Shown: positions 15,345 to 26,639, counted from the stretch's first letter. The stretch is DNA of 64,000 bases from Rhodotorula mucilaginosa (GCA_034406715.1 CP137866.1:930001-994000), one strand, 5' to 3'. Translations and numbers: made by a program. Notes: generated by a model from the sequence alone, not told the origin.

Positions 15345-18300
15345 CTATGCGCGGTATCCAGTGCCGATCGCGGACGCGGCACGTCCCTGGCCGGGGACGC
15401 CGGATCGCCTCGCCGCCGCGCTCATGCCGCTCGCTTTCGATGGGATGCCGATCGCCGAGGGTGCAGCCTGTCTCGTTCCGCCTGCGGCGGACCCACCCGA
15501 GAATCCCATGGCTGACCCAGCATAGGCGGGCATGCCGTAAAAGTGCTGCGGGTGCTGGTACTGGGGCTGGAAAAAGTGTTGCGACATGGCGAACGGCGGG
15601 GCGAACGGCGGCATGTGCTGCTGCTGCTGCTGCATCATCGCCATCGGGTAATGTTGCGGCTGCTGAGGTGGGTAGCCGTAAGGCATGCCCATGCTGGCGG
15701 CGGCAAAGGCGTCGTACGAACCCATGCTCATCGACTGGCCGTGCCCAGATGGTCGGCCTCCGCCGTGACCGCCGATTGTGCTGCCGCCAGCACCACCGCC
15801 ACCTCCCATGACGCTCTCGGCTTTGGCACGCACGGCAGCTTCTTGCATCATCGCCATCATCTGCTGAGAGCGCTGATGAAGCGACATCTTTTGATCGGGC
15901 GGGAGTGATGCATCTGGAATGGAACGGGTGGCGTGTCAGTCAAACGTCGAACAGCCTTGGCTCGACTTTTGCACGCAGCAAAAGTGGGCTCACAAAGATA
16001 CGGGTCCACACCGGGAGGTGGAATAGCGAGATGCGAGTACTGGCCGCCGACACCGACGCCAGGCAGGCCGCCACCCGCGCCTCCGAAACCGCTCATCATG
16101 CTGGCCGGTGCAGCGGGACCGCGACCCATACCGCCGAGCATCGAACCCCGCGAAGGCAAGTTGGCGAGCGGCTCGTTCTCGTCCGAGCCATCTCCGCCGA
16201 AGAGGGCTTCCTGCGCTTCGTGATCGGGGACAAGACCGCTCGGGTCGTTGAGCTCGCGACCGATCTGGATCGCCTTGAGCGCCTCGGCACGGTGTCTCGC
16301 CTTCGAGCGTTCGTTCATCGTACCGGTCGTAGTAGTCGGCGCCTCTTGCGGCGCTGGTGCACCCGCGGCCGGACCCGACTCGCGATGGTACCTCGGACTG
16401 GCGAACGGGGACGGCACAGGCGGCGCGAGACCCAAGGCCGAGCCGCCCGGTAAGAGATTCGGCGTCGACTGCGAAGCCGCGCCGAGCATGCTCAGGCGCT
16501 GCGAGCGCGGTTCGCCGATGGTCGACATGGCGGTGGCCAGATCAAACTTGACAGATGGCTTGGAACCGTGTCCGCTGGCGGTCGCTGGCCCGTACGTGGA
16601 GCGCGTCTCGATACCGAGCGTGGAAACAGCCGGAGAGCGGTCTTTTGGCGTGTGCGGGAACGAAGACGTCGTCGTGGCGGAGCCTGACGAGGCCGAAGAA
16701 CGATCGCGCGACGCCGACTGCAACAGCGGCGACGGCAGTCCGGACGACGCGGTCGTCTCGGTGGCTGAGGACGGAGCAGTCGAAGCGTCGGCGAAGGAGG
16801 GTAAAGTCGACGCCGAGGGGCTCGAGGCCGAACGATTTTGATACGGAACGCGTTGGGCCGAGGGTGGCAGTGTTGGCGTGGAGGCGTTGGACGATGCCGC
16901 GGCTTGAGAGATGGTCATAGATGTCGAGAAGCTCAATGTAGACATGCTGCGCCGGTTCGAGCCGCGTCGAGCGAGAGGCGAGACACCCAAGGGAGCTTGC
17001 GAGAGTCGTTTCTGCTGCAGCGCCGTCGCAAAGGGCGGCTTTCGCGACGTACGGTCTGCGAGTACTTCGACTTCGGCAGGGTCGACTCGAGTTGTCCGGG
17101 TCGTTTCGAAAGAAGTTCGCGACCGGAGGCCGGCCGCCGTCAGGGTCAGGTCCGTCTGACTGCGACTCTTGATCGCCGCCAACGGGACTTCGTCGTCCGA
17201 CTCCTCGTCCGAAGTAGACAGGCGTTCGAGCTCTTCGTCGCTCGAGTCGCTCGTCCAGCCGCGAGTCGCGACGGCTTTGCCTTTCTGGTTCGCGGTCGGC
17301 CCAGACTTGGCAGCGGCCGCCCGTCCGACGCCCAAAGCTTGCAGTGCTTTGCCGACAGAGTCGGGCTGCAGCGACGACGTTCGCCTTGGTCGATTGAAGG
17401 GTTCTTCCGTGCGCGACTGCGGCGTCGGAGGCTGCACCGAAAAGCTCGGCCCACGCTCGTACATGGACGAACGTTGCGGCGTATTGGTAACGATGCGCGG
17501 TCGCTGCGAACTCTCTGCACTGAAAGAGGCGCGAGATCGGTTCGCGGTCGTGCTCACGGGCGATGGCTCGGCAAACAAGGGCGCATCGTCGTTCTTGGGC
17601 GGACTCGAGCTGATCATGTCACCGTAAGCAGCAATCAACCGCAACTCCGAGTCGCCGCTCGACATGCGGTGTGCAGCCGGTCGAGTAGGCGCAATGGCTC
17701 CGGTCACGCTTCCCGAGGGCGAAAGCGCTTGGCTGGACGAGCTGAACGAGAGGCGAGACTGCCCGAGCGGCGGAGAAGAAGGCGTGGGAGCGTCGTACGG
17801 CAAGGTCGAAGCGGGCGTCGCCGGGGAACCGCTCGGCCCGTTTGATGTCGACGACGAACGCGAATCGATCGAAGAACCCGAACCGTTGCTATGCCGTCCG
17901 ATCGCGAACGAAGGGCGGGGCGGGATCAAGATGGACGACCCGGCGTCCGAATAGTTCGAACCGCGACGACTCGTCCGCGACTGGGGTCGTTGCGGTTCGA
18001 AGCGCGGTCGCGAGGATTCGAGCGGCGGCGAATTGGTCCCGTCGAAAGACGCGAGCGAGATGGCCGACCGCGCCGACGCGACCCGGAACGCTTCTGCCGA
18101 AATGGTCCCCGATCCTCCGTCGCGGTCGCCGCCAAAGCTCTGCGAAGAAGGACGGCCCATTCCGAGCGTCGCGAGCGAAGGTCTCCGAGGTTGTCCCCCT
18201 CGCGGCGCAGTTTCCGACTCGAGCTCGATCGAAGGTCGCAAGGATTCGACCTGGTGCTGCTGCTGCTGGGGCAAGTCACGCCGTAGCGAATCGACAGACG

Positions 18301-19066
18301 GACGCGAGAATTGGCCCGTTGTGGGCAGTACCGGTGCCGGAGGAGGAGGAGGCGAAAGCGACTCCTGCTCGGCCGCGGCTGTTGCCGGCCGTTGCGGGAT
18401 CGGATCCTCGTGCACTCGCGACACGGTCCTGAACGACTTGACGACGAAACCCGAGCCCTCGTCCGCGTCTCGACCCTGTCTCTGGTCTTCGAGCACGCTT
18501 CCCGAGCTGTTTTGCCGCGGTTTCGGCGCCGACCTGCCGATCTTCCACCGACTCCGTTTCGCCTGTTCGTCCTCCGTCTGCGACGGAACCCCCGCCGACA
18601 TCTGCCTCTGCCGCGGATTCACATCGAGTGAGGGCCTCCCTGTTGTTGGCAACGACAGGACACTGCCCCGATTTGCGGCGGCGGCCTCGGACATGATTCG
18701 AGCGCGCTCTGGTTGCACGTTCCATTCCGCCGATGACGGCGCGACATCGAGCGAGGCTCGACCGTTCCACTCTGAAGGACCAGTTTCTCTGTATTCTCGG
18801 TACGGCGATTTCGCGATCGGGGTCGGCGGCGGCGGAGACTGCTGTTTTGAAGAGGCAGCCGACGAGAAGGGGTTATGGAAGCGTGACGAAGGCGTGGATG
18901 GCGGTCCTCCGCGGGCGCTCGGCGTGGCAGACGAGGCGGAGACAGCCGGATGTGATGCATGCGACGCAACGCTGGACCTCTGGACAGGCTGCTGAGAGTG
19001 TACGGGGCCGACGAAGGATGGTGGAGGCTCCTGATCGCGACGCTTCTTGCGAGAGAAGAGCCCCAT
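15345..19066 (-). CDS. Large, mostly disordered protein of unknown function (1213 aa)
   Basis: Two exons: 19066-15994 and 15913-15345, joined in phase at VDPYL/YASLPPDQKMSLHQR. The start at 19066 gives MGLFSRKKRRDQEPPPS, a short basic N-terminus. The body is rich in Ser, Pro, Arg and Thr with few hydrophobic blocks. An acidic segment (DSSDEELERLSTSDEESDDE) sits near residue 690. A compact, likely folded segment lies near the C-terminus (ARHRAEALKAIQIGREL). The tail is rich in Gly, Gln, Met and His. No enzymatic motif, signal peptide or membrane segment was seen. The many SP, TP and RxxS sites would suit a phosphoregulated scaffold or cortical protein, but that is inference. I recognise no family. 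Confidence 0.75.
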
Positions 19067-20177
19067 CTGGCCTCGCAGTGCCGGCGCTGTTCCTGGTGCG
19101 TGGCGCGATAGAGAGTCAGTGTGCCGTCCTGCACAGCCAGGCGGGCCAGCTTCTTGAGCTGTGCTCGTGCGCGCGCAAGAGCCTGTCGGTCGGTCAACAG
19201 ACGAACCGTGTTGCAAGGGCCGGCGTGTCACCACCGCTTTCGCTCGCAAGGGCAGTCGCAGGACAGGCTCACCTCGGTTGCGCGCCCTACACGCTGTCCA
19301 GCAACTTGGAAAGGGGTGAGAGACGGTTCGAGCAGCCGGGATGGGGATGAAATGCTCGTCCGATCCGCGCGAGGCTCTTCGATCGCCATCAATTCGCTTC
19401 CCAAAGTTGCACTACTTGGGGGGCTCTTATACAAGAATCTGTCAAACACTTCCTTGCTACACCTCGGCAACTCCTGCCTACGGCAGCCTGCTGATTGTCG
19501 GACAAAGCGCCGTCTCGACCGCGACACGCGCAAGTCGCGTCTGTCGCAGATTTTCTCGCGAATTCGTGGTTCAACTGTGCAAGTGCAAAGCTGACCCTGG
19601 CACGTTTCGATGTACACAATCTCCAAGCTAAGCAAGACCACAAAGTGACACACGTCGGCGCTTCCTTTTTCCTTTTCCTTATACACAAGTCCGCGGAGTC
19701 TGCACAGTCTGCCGCATCTCGCTGAACGGAAGCAAAGATTCCTCCTGTGAGGGGATCCAAGATCCGTTTGCGAGCGGTGCTCCTCGTTATGACGTCGTTG
19801 CCCATGCTTATTTTCGTAACCCCGCATCTCTCGCAGTTGGCCGCGCGCGGCGCGAACAAAGAAAAAGAAGCGCGCGCCGCGGACATGTTCGCGACGGCTC
19901 GCTTGCCGCATCACCGCTCAACCTCGGTGTAGCTAGCTCGAGCTTCAGACGTGTCTCCTCCTATACGCTTCACCTCTGCCAAAGAAGACCAGCGCAAGGA
20001 AAGCGACCTACGTGGCTCCAGGAGACAAGACAAACCAAGTTTCTGCGCCGCAGCAGCACCGCCTTACGACGTTCGTGTAGATCCCTCAACCGCTTTGCTT
20101 CGCCGCAGCTGCCTTTGCTCACTAAGTTACTCTTGCACTCCCTCTATTCGCTCCCATACCAACAGCGCGCGATACAT
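19067..20177. promoter_or_regulatory. Divergent intergenic region
   Basis: 1.1 kb between divergent start codons (19066 minus, 20178 plus). Open frames here are short, unlike any family I know, and lack the local codon bias. Promoters and leaders of both genes are expected here. No tRNA or repeat was seen. Confidence 0.4.
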
Positions 20178-20942
20178 ATGACCAAAGAGACCAGTCCGCC
20201 CCGGAATCACCGCCGAAGAAACAGCCCCGAACAGATCCAACTGCCGCCTCCAATGCCGCCCCGACCCATCATGCTCGCCACGCCTTCGCAGGGTTACCCT
20301 TTCCCCGTCATGGGAGGAACACCACGGGAAGAGGAAGCGCCTCGAATCCCGCAGAAGAAGGTCAGCGTCCAACTTCCGACGCCAAGCCATCGCCGCAGGA
20401 AGGCGGCTCCGGAAGGCGACGGATGGGACACACCGGGCAGCAGTGCAGCCAACAGTCGGACTGGCACGCCAGCAGACGACTCGCGCCCGTTCGCCATGAC
20501 GAGGATGTCTTCGACGTTCAGCTCGAGCTCGTCGGACGCCACTCCGTCGTCTTCGTCATGCGAAACGCCAGACGACGAAGCCGGCTCGTCGTCTTCGTCG
20601 GACGTGGAAGATGACGACGAGAACGACTATCGCGAGGTGGCAGCGGCCAAGGCCGCGCGCCGACTACGGAAGCAGCTCGAGCCCGCGCGGCCTCAAACTC
20701 CCACCGAGGTGGTCCACGCGAGGACGAAACACGCCGGATCGACTCCGGGCGCTCCCCCTCCCGCTCCGTTCTACCACCCCGACTTTGATCACCCTCCAGA
20801 TACGCTGCTCGACCGCGAGGACGTCCGGACTCAGGAAGAAGAACGCTCGCCCGGATCATCGGGAACCTCGTCGCCGGCGAAGGAGGCCAAGGTCAACCCG
20901 CTTTCGAGTGCCGTCGAGGGCATGAGTCTTGCGCACGCATAG
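20178..20942 (+). CDS. Hypothetical disordered protein (254 aa)
   Basis: A single exon opening MTKETSPPRNHRRRNSPEQI and ending VEGMSLAHA at the stop 20940-20942. It is Pro-rich at the start, with a central Ser run (MSSTFSSSSSDATPSSSS) and an acidic segment (SSDVEDDDENDYREVAAAKA) followed by a basic helix-like stretch (ARRLRKQLEPARPQTPTEVV). Low sequence complexity and strong local codon bias support a real but rapidly evolving gene. No domain was recognised. A likely intron just after the stop (20994-21057) would lie in the 3' UTR. The SVQLPTPSHRRRKAAPE segment could be a phosphorylation or nuclear-localisation region; this is speculative. Confidence 0.65.
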   Translation: MTKETSPPRNHRRRNSPEQIQLPPPMPPRPIMLATPSQGYPFPVMGGTPREEEAPRIPQKKVSVQLPTPSHRRRKAAPEGDGWDTPGSSAANSRTGTPADDSRPFAMTRMSSTFSSSSSDATPSSSSCETPDDEAGSSSSSDVEDDDENDYREVAAAKAARRLRKQLEPARPQTPTEVVHARTKHAGSTPGAPPPAPFYHPDFDHPPDTLLDREDVRTQEEERSPGSSGTSSPAKEAKVNPLSSAVEGMSLAHA

Positions 20943-21660
20943 TCGATGGTTGCGATCAACCGGGTCGTTAGCAATCCCGTCGCTTCTGTAAAGGTGCGAT
21001 TTTCGATCTCCGAATCTATTCTCTTTGACCTGCTGAACTGACCCTGGCCCTTTGCAGGTCGTCGCCTTCCTTCCTGTTTATACAGCCGTCTTTATACACG
21101 CTCTGGCACCTTCCTTCCTGCACATAGTGATCCGTCTGCCTTTCCACCCGACCTTATCCTGTAGCATGCTTTTCATCCCCCTCCTCGCTCCTCCTATTGA
21201 TGACATATTGACGACCACCTTCCCTGCAAACACTCTGCACCGATCCATGCACCTCACTCCGTTATAGCTGTGCGTGCCTCTGCCTCCCTCTCGGCAGACA
21301 CAGAGCGCTCTTCTCTCGGTGGCTGCCCGCGAAAGATGTCGCCACTCCCGCTTGCCCGACGGAGCGAACCTCCTCAGTACATCGCTTGCTTCTGGCAAGC
21401 GGTCAGAGCAGGCGTCCCGCTTTGCTTTCTGTGCTTGGCTATTGCGCTGGCAAGTCCTCATGCTCGTCTCCGTGACTTTGCCCTTGTCCTTCTTCTGTAT
21501 CTTTCGCCGTCGTCCAAATTTCGGTCGACACCTACGAACCCAGCCTGCCCAGACGACCTGCCTGCCTTTTCGAAAGGTGCGCTTATGCAATGGTCTTCTT
21601 TACGAAGCACCTCCGGCTCATGCAAGACGAGACTAATCTGGTCCGCGTTTGATCAGCACC
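20943..21660. other. Intergenic region with a probable UTR intron
   Basis: 718 bp, strongly pyrimidine-rich on the plus strand from about 21050. GTGCGA at 20994, CTGAC near 21037 and TTTGCAG ending at 21057 look like a spliced 3' UTR intron of the upstream gene. The remainder should hold the leader and promoter of the membrane-protein gene at 21661. Confidence 0.4.
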
Positions 21661-22221
21661 ATGTCCTCCGCTTCAAGCTCTTCCTACTCGCTCACGGCCA
21701 CCGTCAGTGTCCCGACCAGCACCAGCATCGGCAACGTCGACCTCGGCCAGGAAGAAGGAGGCACCCTCCCCGCCAACTGGGTCGTCCTCTTCGTGATCGG
21801 CGCGATCCTGGTCCCGTTCCTCCTCATCCTGAGCGGGATCGCGTGCGTCTCCCTGCGCAGGTCGATTCGCCGCGCTCGGGTCAAGAAGCTCAAGAGCTCG
21901 ATCGATGGCGACGACGACGTCGAAGGAGCCGGAGGCGAGGTTGTCCCTAAGGCCAAAACCACGGGACGTGCAGCCTCCGCCACCGGTTCACCCGAGCGCA
22001 AATCCTCCCCCGGCGCACAATCTACCGCCCCTTCCTACGCAGTAATCGGTGAACCGCTCCGTACAGGGATCGAGTTGCGTCGAGGCAGTCTCGAAACCGT
22101 CGACATCGAAGCGGCCGGCGGCGTCGGTGGCGGTGGCGGTGGCGGGCAGGAACGCGGGAAAGACTCGCCTCCGGCGTATCGCACGACGCCAGCCGGGACC
22201 CCGTCTGGGCAAGCTCTGTAG
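21661..22221 (+). CDS. Single-pass membrane protein of unknown function (186 aa)
   Basis: A single exon. The short Ser/Thr-rich N-terminus (MSSASSSSYSLTATVSVPTS) could be lumenal or extracellular and O-glycosylated. One clear membrane span follows (about residues 39-62: WVVLFVIGAILVPFLLILSG), then a basic stop-transfer region (LRRSIRRARVKKLKSS) that places the C-terminus in the cytosol. The tail is polar, with a Gly run and a PPAY motif near the end (KDSPPAYRTTP), which matches the PPxY type bound by Rsp5-family ubiquitin ligases. No cleaved signal peptide is evident. The layout is that of small fungal plasma-membrane or endosomal proteins or adaptors, but no family was identified. Confidence 0.7.
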   Translation: MSSASSSSYSLTATVSVPTSTSIGNVDLGQEEGGTLPANWVVLFVIGAILVPFLLILSGIACVSLRRSIRRARVKKLKSSIDGDDDVEGAGGEVVPKAKTTGRAASATGSPERKSSPGAQSTAPSYAVIGEPLRTGIELRRGSLETVDIEAAGGVGGGGGGGQERGKDSPPAYRTTPAGTPSGQAL

Positions 22222-22674
22222 GACATCTTTGTACGCGTGGTCTTAGGCTCTGTTGTCCCAGCAATACCACGGATCCCAGCGGTCGCCAAAGGAGTCGGTT
22301 GGCTTTGTCCTTCTCAGCGTTCGGAAACACCCTGTCCCGTCCTTTGTACACTGTTTGCGGCGAAAAATTAGCTGGCAGATAGCTCGTGTGTATCGCTTGG
22401 GGCGGTCAAAGTCGTGAGTCCAAAACCGGTCTGTCGATTGCTGTACTACTGCGGCGAGCCCTCGTATCGTTTCCGCCCTGCGTCGCAACCGTGTGTCAAA
22501 AGAATCTCAAGGCAACACTCAAAACGCTACAGACAGTTCGTAAAGAGAAAAGGAAAACTCGGGAGAAGGCGACATGTTGACCGACAAGTATCGTCCATGA
22601 GAAAGCGTGGCGGCAGAGCGTACAAGAGGAACGCAGGAAGAGGGAGGGAGAACACGGCGAGAACCTGTCGGGTT
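22222..22674. other. Convergent 3' intergenic region
   Basis: 453 bp between the stop codons of two convergent genes. Nothing convincing was seen apart from 3' UTR-like sequence of lower GC than the genes. Confidence 0.4.
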
Positions 22675-23373
22675 TTAGTCGACACGGTTCTTGTACTGCT
22701 TTGGGCCATCTGTAAGGCGGGATCGACTGATCAGCAGCTTGTTCCGCCGCGAGCGCCGCGAGCATCGTCCTCATGACCCACTCTCTTTCTCCCACTGCTC
22801 GCGGTTCTTGTCGTGTCGTGACCCGCCGAGATGGGTCGTCTTGCTCAGGGCCCAGGGTACGTTGAACGTGGAAGCCTTCCAGCCTTTCATGAGCCCGCTG
22901 CGAGAGACTGGGAGGTCAGCAATGGCTTGATGCCACTCTCGGGGGAAACGAACTGAGTACGCACCGCTGCAACTTGTCGCCGACCTGTTCCTGCGTGACG
23001 GCTCGTTGTTGCGTGCGGATACTGGCGCTGCGAACGCGTGCACGGGTTGTCAGGAGCAGCTCTCGTATACCTGCACCGCCTTGGACGGGATCTACACGCC
23101 AGCGGCGACGGTGAGGTCACTCACCCTGAACTCGACACGTTGACGCCCTTTTGCTGTAGCGTTCCCTTCGCTGAGCTGTTTTGCGAACAATTCAGGTCAG
23201 CTCGCACCGTACTGAGGCGGGGTGACCACAGGGCGAAGAGGGACTCACTCGACGCCTTCGTTGATGGCTTTGATGAGCAGGCGAGCGACGTACGCGAGCC
23301 CACCGAGGATGGCGAGCGTCAGGACGAGCCGGATCCACGGTTTGCCCTCGTCTGCACCCGGGTGCTTGGCCAT
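22675..23373 (-). CDS. Small membrane-anchored protein of unknown function (129 aa)
   Basis: Five exons join with consistent phase: 23373-23249, 23175-23125, 23027-22965, 22897-22782 and 22709-22675, giving 390 nt ending in ...KQYKNRVD-stop. The start MAKHPGADEGKPW is followed by one hydrophobic segment (about residues 14-35: IRLVLTLAILGGLAYVARLL), consistent with a signal anchor. The rest is soluble and polar: GTLQQKGVNVSSSGASI, TQEQVGDKLQRGLMKGW, FNVPWALSKTTHLGGS. The ordered, low-repeat C-terminus suggests a conserved family, but I do not recognise it. If the last intron is retained the protein would end a few residues earlier (EKESGS). It is divergent from NOP2. Confidence 0.65.
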
Positions 23374-24001
23374 CACCGCGTGCGAGAGAAAGTCGTGAAG
23401 AGCAACTTGAAGTGAGAGAGCAGACGACCTCTTTCACCACTGATCCGCAGTCTGACACGTGCAGCGCGTCCATGATGCCCAAGTCAAAGTGACAGAACGC
23501 GGTTTGCAAAAGAAAAAGAGCAGCTACGCAGTGACAGAAGAACCCAGAGACCCTCACGCCAGCAGTGGTGACCGAGGTCGAGAGGCGCTGCGACGAGCGC
23601 AGAGAGAGGGACATGAGGGGGGATGGAATGTGCAAACCTCCCAGACCGTCTACCCAGGTGGAAGCATCGATGCCATTCTCACGCACGAGGCGTGGTCGTG
23701 GCCGCAGGGAGCGGGGTCTTTTAGATGGATGGTCGCTCTGAGCAGCACTTCGGCTCCCGCTGCCGGTGGTGTAAACGCCGGCAGGCTGACACTCGCGTTA
23801 GAGAGTGTGAGCCCGCTGACCGCGCAGAGGGGAATTTGACATGGCTGCTGGAGAGAAAGAAGGAAAGAGAGCGAGTGCGTTCCCCTTGTAGACGCGGTCG
23901 GAACTTGAGGGGAGGCGCGAAATGAGGACACTGAGCTCGTCGAGTGCGGCGGTGCAGCTGCATCTTTACGCACTCTCGCCCTACGCCTATAGACTCTCAG
24001 A
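23374..24001. promoter_or_regulatory. Divergent promoter region upstream of NOP2
   Basis: 628 bp between the start of the small membrane protein gene (minus) and the NOP2 start (plus). No gene is supported here. Confidence 0.4.
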
Positions 24002-26639
24002 ATGGTATGTGCTGCAGTCCAGACGCCCTTGTAACTTATCGGCACTGACTAGCGCTCCTTTCCCCCCCAATCAGGGACGTCAAGCACGTTCGAAGCAGTC
24101 GGATCCCGCTCCCCTCGCAGACGGCGGCAGGGCCCACCCAGGCGCACCCGAACGCAAGGGAAAGCGCAAACTCGTAGCCGAAGCCAAGGCAGAGCGCGCA
24201 GGTCCCGCAGCAGCCGCAGCAGCAGCGAGTCCGCGCGCCAATAAGCGCGTCAAGCAGGACGGTCGCGCAGCAGGCGGTGGTCGAGGTGGCGCTGCTGCTG
24301 CCGGCAAGGGCAAAGGCAAGGAGCAGAAGAAGCAGACTGCCAAGCCGAAGAATGGCAGGGAAGTCGACTGGGAGTCGGACGACGACATCGAGGGTCTCAA
24401 GGCGGACGACGACATGAGCGACGAAGAGGAGCTCGACGACGAGGAACAGAAACGCCTTGCATCCGCACGATCGTACGTTCTGCCTTTCGGGGGACTCCTT
24501 CGAGAGACTAGCGAGCGAGCGAAAACTAACCCGGACCACTTTCTTGTGACTGGTAGCGCACTCTTTGACGATGTCGACCTCGAAGAACCCGGTGCAGGCG
24601 GCGACTTTGACGACGACGAGTTTGACCTCGACCGTGCCGACGACGACGACGAGGATGATCTCGATGACGAATTTGACTTGGACGAGGAAGAGGAAGCGCT
24701 CGCGGACGGAATCGTCGAGGGTAACGAGTGAGCCACAGCCCGGTCTTCTCACCAATTGAACCCGGACTGAACGTCTCTCTGCAGGTCCAATGGTCAGTCA
24801 AGCAAGGCCGCCAAGCGGGCCGCCCGCGCTGCTGCCTACAACTCGGATGAGGAGGAAGAGGCAGACGACGACGACGACGAGCCGCTCCCCGCCGGCCTCG
24901 ACATGCGTCGCCTCGAGCCGGAAGCGATCGAGGGACAGATTGATGCGACTATGGAGGAGCTCGAGGGCGCCAAATCGGACGACGAGGACGACGACGAGGA
25001 CGATCAGGACTTGCAGCAGGGTCAGTTGGAGGACCTGCGCGCGGTCGAGAAGCGCATGCGGACAGCGGCACGAGTCTTGTCCCACTGGAAGCAGCTTGGA
25101 CCTGCGACTGGACTGTGCGTCATTTCTCTGAGCGCCGTCTCCGCTGCGGTCGCCGTGGTTGACTGACGCTCTATCTTCTGCGCTGCAGCTCCCGATCAGA
25201 AGTCGTCGACCAGCTCCTTGCCGATATCTGCCAGTACCACGGCTACACGCCTTTCCTTGCTGAGAAGCTCTTTGAGATCTTCAGCGTCGAAGAGGTGCGT
25301 GGCGAGACGCTTGCGCCAAATGGAAACAGATTCGCGAGCGCGAGCTGACTCCCTTCCCCCCCCCCCCCCCCCCCGTTCAGGCCCTCGAGTTCTTCACCGC
25401 CTCGGACACGCCTCGACCTCTCACCATCCGTGTCAACACGCTCAAGACTCGCCGTCGCGACCTCGCGCAGGCACTGATCAACCGCGGTGTCAACCTCGAG
25501 CCTCTCGAGGGTGGCTGGTCCAAGGTCGGATTGCAAGTCTTCTCGGGCTCTTCGGTCCCGATCGGAGCGACCCCGGAGTACCTCGCGGGACACTACATTC
25601 TCCAGGCCGCTTCGTCCTTCCTCCCGGTTATGGCCCTCGACCCGCAGCCGCACGAGCGCTGCCTCGACATGTCGGCCGCCCCCGGTGGCAAGACGACCTA
25701 CATGTCGGCCTTGATGGGCAACACGGGCGAAGTCTGGGCCAACGATTCGTCGCGAGGACGTATCAAAGGTCTCGGCGGTAACGTCGCCCGACTCGGATGC
25801 CGGAACGTGGTCATCACGAATGTCGACGGTCGCGAATTCCCCAAGATCATGGGCGGCTTTGACCGCGTTCTGCTCGACGCGCCTTGCTCCGGTACCGGCG
25901 TCATCTCGAAGGATCAGAGTGTCAAGGTCAACAAGGTGTGTCCCTCATCTGACCCCCTACCTGCGCTGGAATGATGTCGGTTGACTCACGAGACCTCCAC
26001 TCCGGACAGACTGAGCGCGACTTTATGCTCCTCTCGCACCTGCAAAAGCAACTCCTCCTCTGCGCGATCGACTCGACCAAGACTGGCGGTCACGTTGTCT
26101 ACTCGACCTGCTCCATCATGCCGGACGAGAACGAGTCGGTCGTGACGTACGCGCTCCGGAAACGCCCGCATGTCAAGCTCGTCGACACCGGTCTGCCGTT
26201 CGGCCGCGAAGGGTTCAAGAGCTTCCGCGGCAAGCAGTACGGCAAGGGCATCGAGCACACGCGGAGGTACTACCCGCACGTGCAGAACATTGACGGGTTC
26301 TACGTCGCCAAGTTCTACATCGGATCGCCGTCGTCTGCCAAGAAGAGTCAGTCTCCCTGTCGCGTTTATCTACGCCAAAGCAGATTACTGATGTCAGCGT
26401 GGTGTCTTTCTATCTCAGTCGCCGAGCCCGTTTCGCCGACTCTTCCGTACGCGCCGTTGCCCATGACCGACGAGGCCGACGCCGACGAGACCGCGGCGGA
26501 TGCCCCGACGTTCGACGACGCCGAAGACACCAAGCTCATCGACGAGACTCGGAAACGGCAGCTCAAGAAGAAGGGTCTCAACCCGCGCGCAGACAAGGCC
26601 AAGGCGGGCAAGAAGGTCGCTCGGCCGGACGACGAGTAG
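24002..26639 (+). CDS. NOP2: Nop2-type 25S rRNA (cytosine-C5) methyltransferase
   Basis: Nucleolar SAM-dependent enzyme that methylates 25S rRNA and is needed for 60S subunit maturation. About seven exons. The first coding exon is the ATG alone (24002-24004), followed at once by GTATGT; exon 2 starts at 24075 (GRQARSKQSDPAPLADGG). The N-terminus has basic Lys/Ala blocks and long acidic runs, usual for Nop2. Then come a PUA-like/N1 region (DTPRPLTIRVNTLKTRRRDL), the SAM motif I (CLDMSAAPGGKTTYMSALMG), motif IV with a Cys (VLLDAPCSGTGVISKDQSV) and motif VI with the catalytic Cys (VVYSTCSIMPDENE). The FDR and NVDGREFP segments are also typical. The C-terminus (KKKGLNPRADKAKAGKKV) is basic. One intron carries a 19-C tract before its acceptor. 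Confidence 0.95.
25356..25374 (+). repeat. 19-nt poly-C run at an intron 3' end
   Basis: An uninterrupted run of 19 C sits between the probable branch site (GAGCTGACT, 25342-25350) and the acceptor (GTTCAG ending 25380) of a NOP2 intron. It appears to serve as the polypyrimidine tract. Confidence 0.8.

Noticed and set aside
16838-17845. Long plus-strand Arg-rich frame opposite the 1213-residue gene
   Set aside because: It is antisense to a well-biased coding exon and has composition typical of GC-rich shadow frames.
19228-19914. Minus-strand 228-codon frame upstream of the 1213-residue gene
   Set aside because: No domain, poor codon bias and no splice support; read as promoter and leader sequence.
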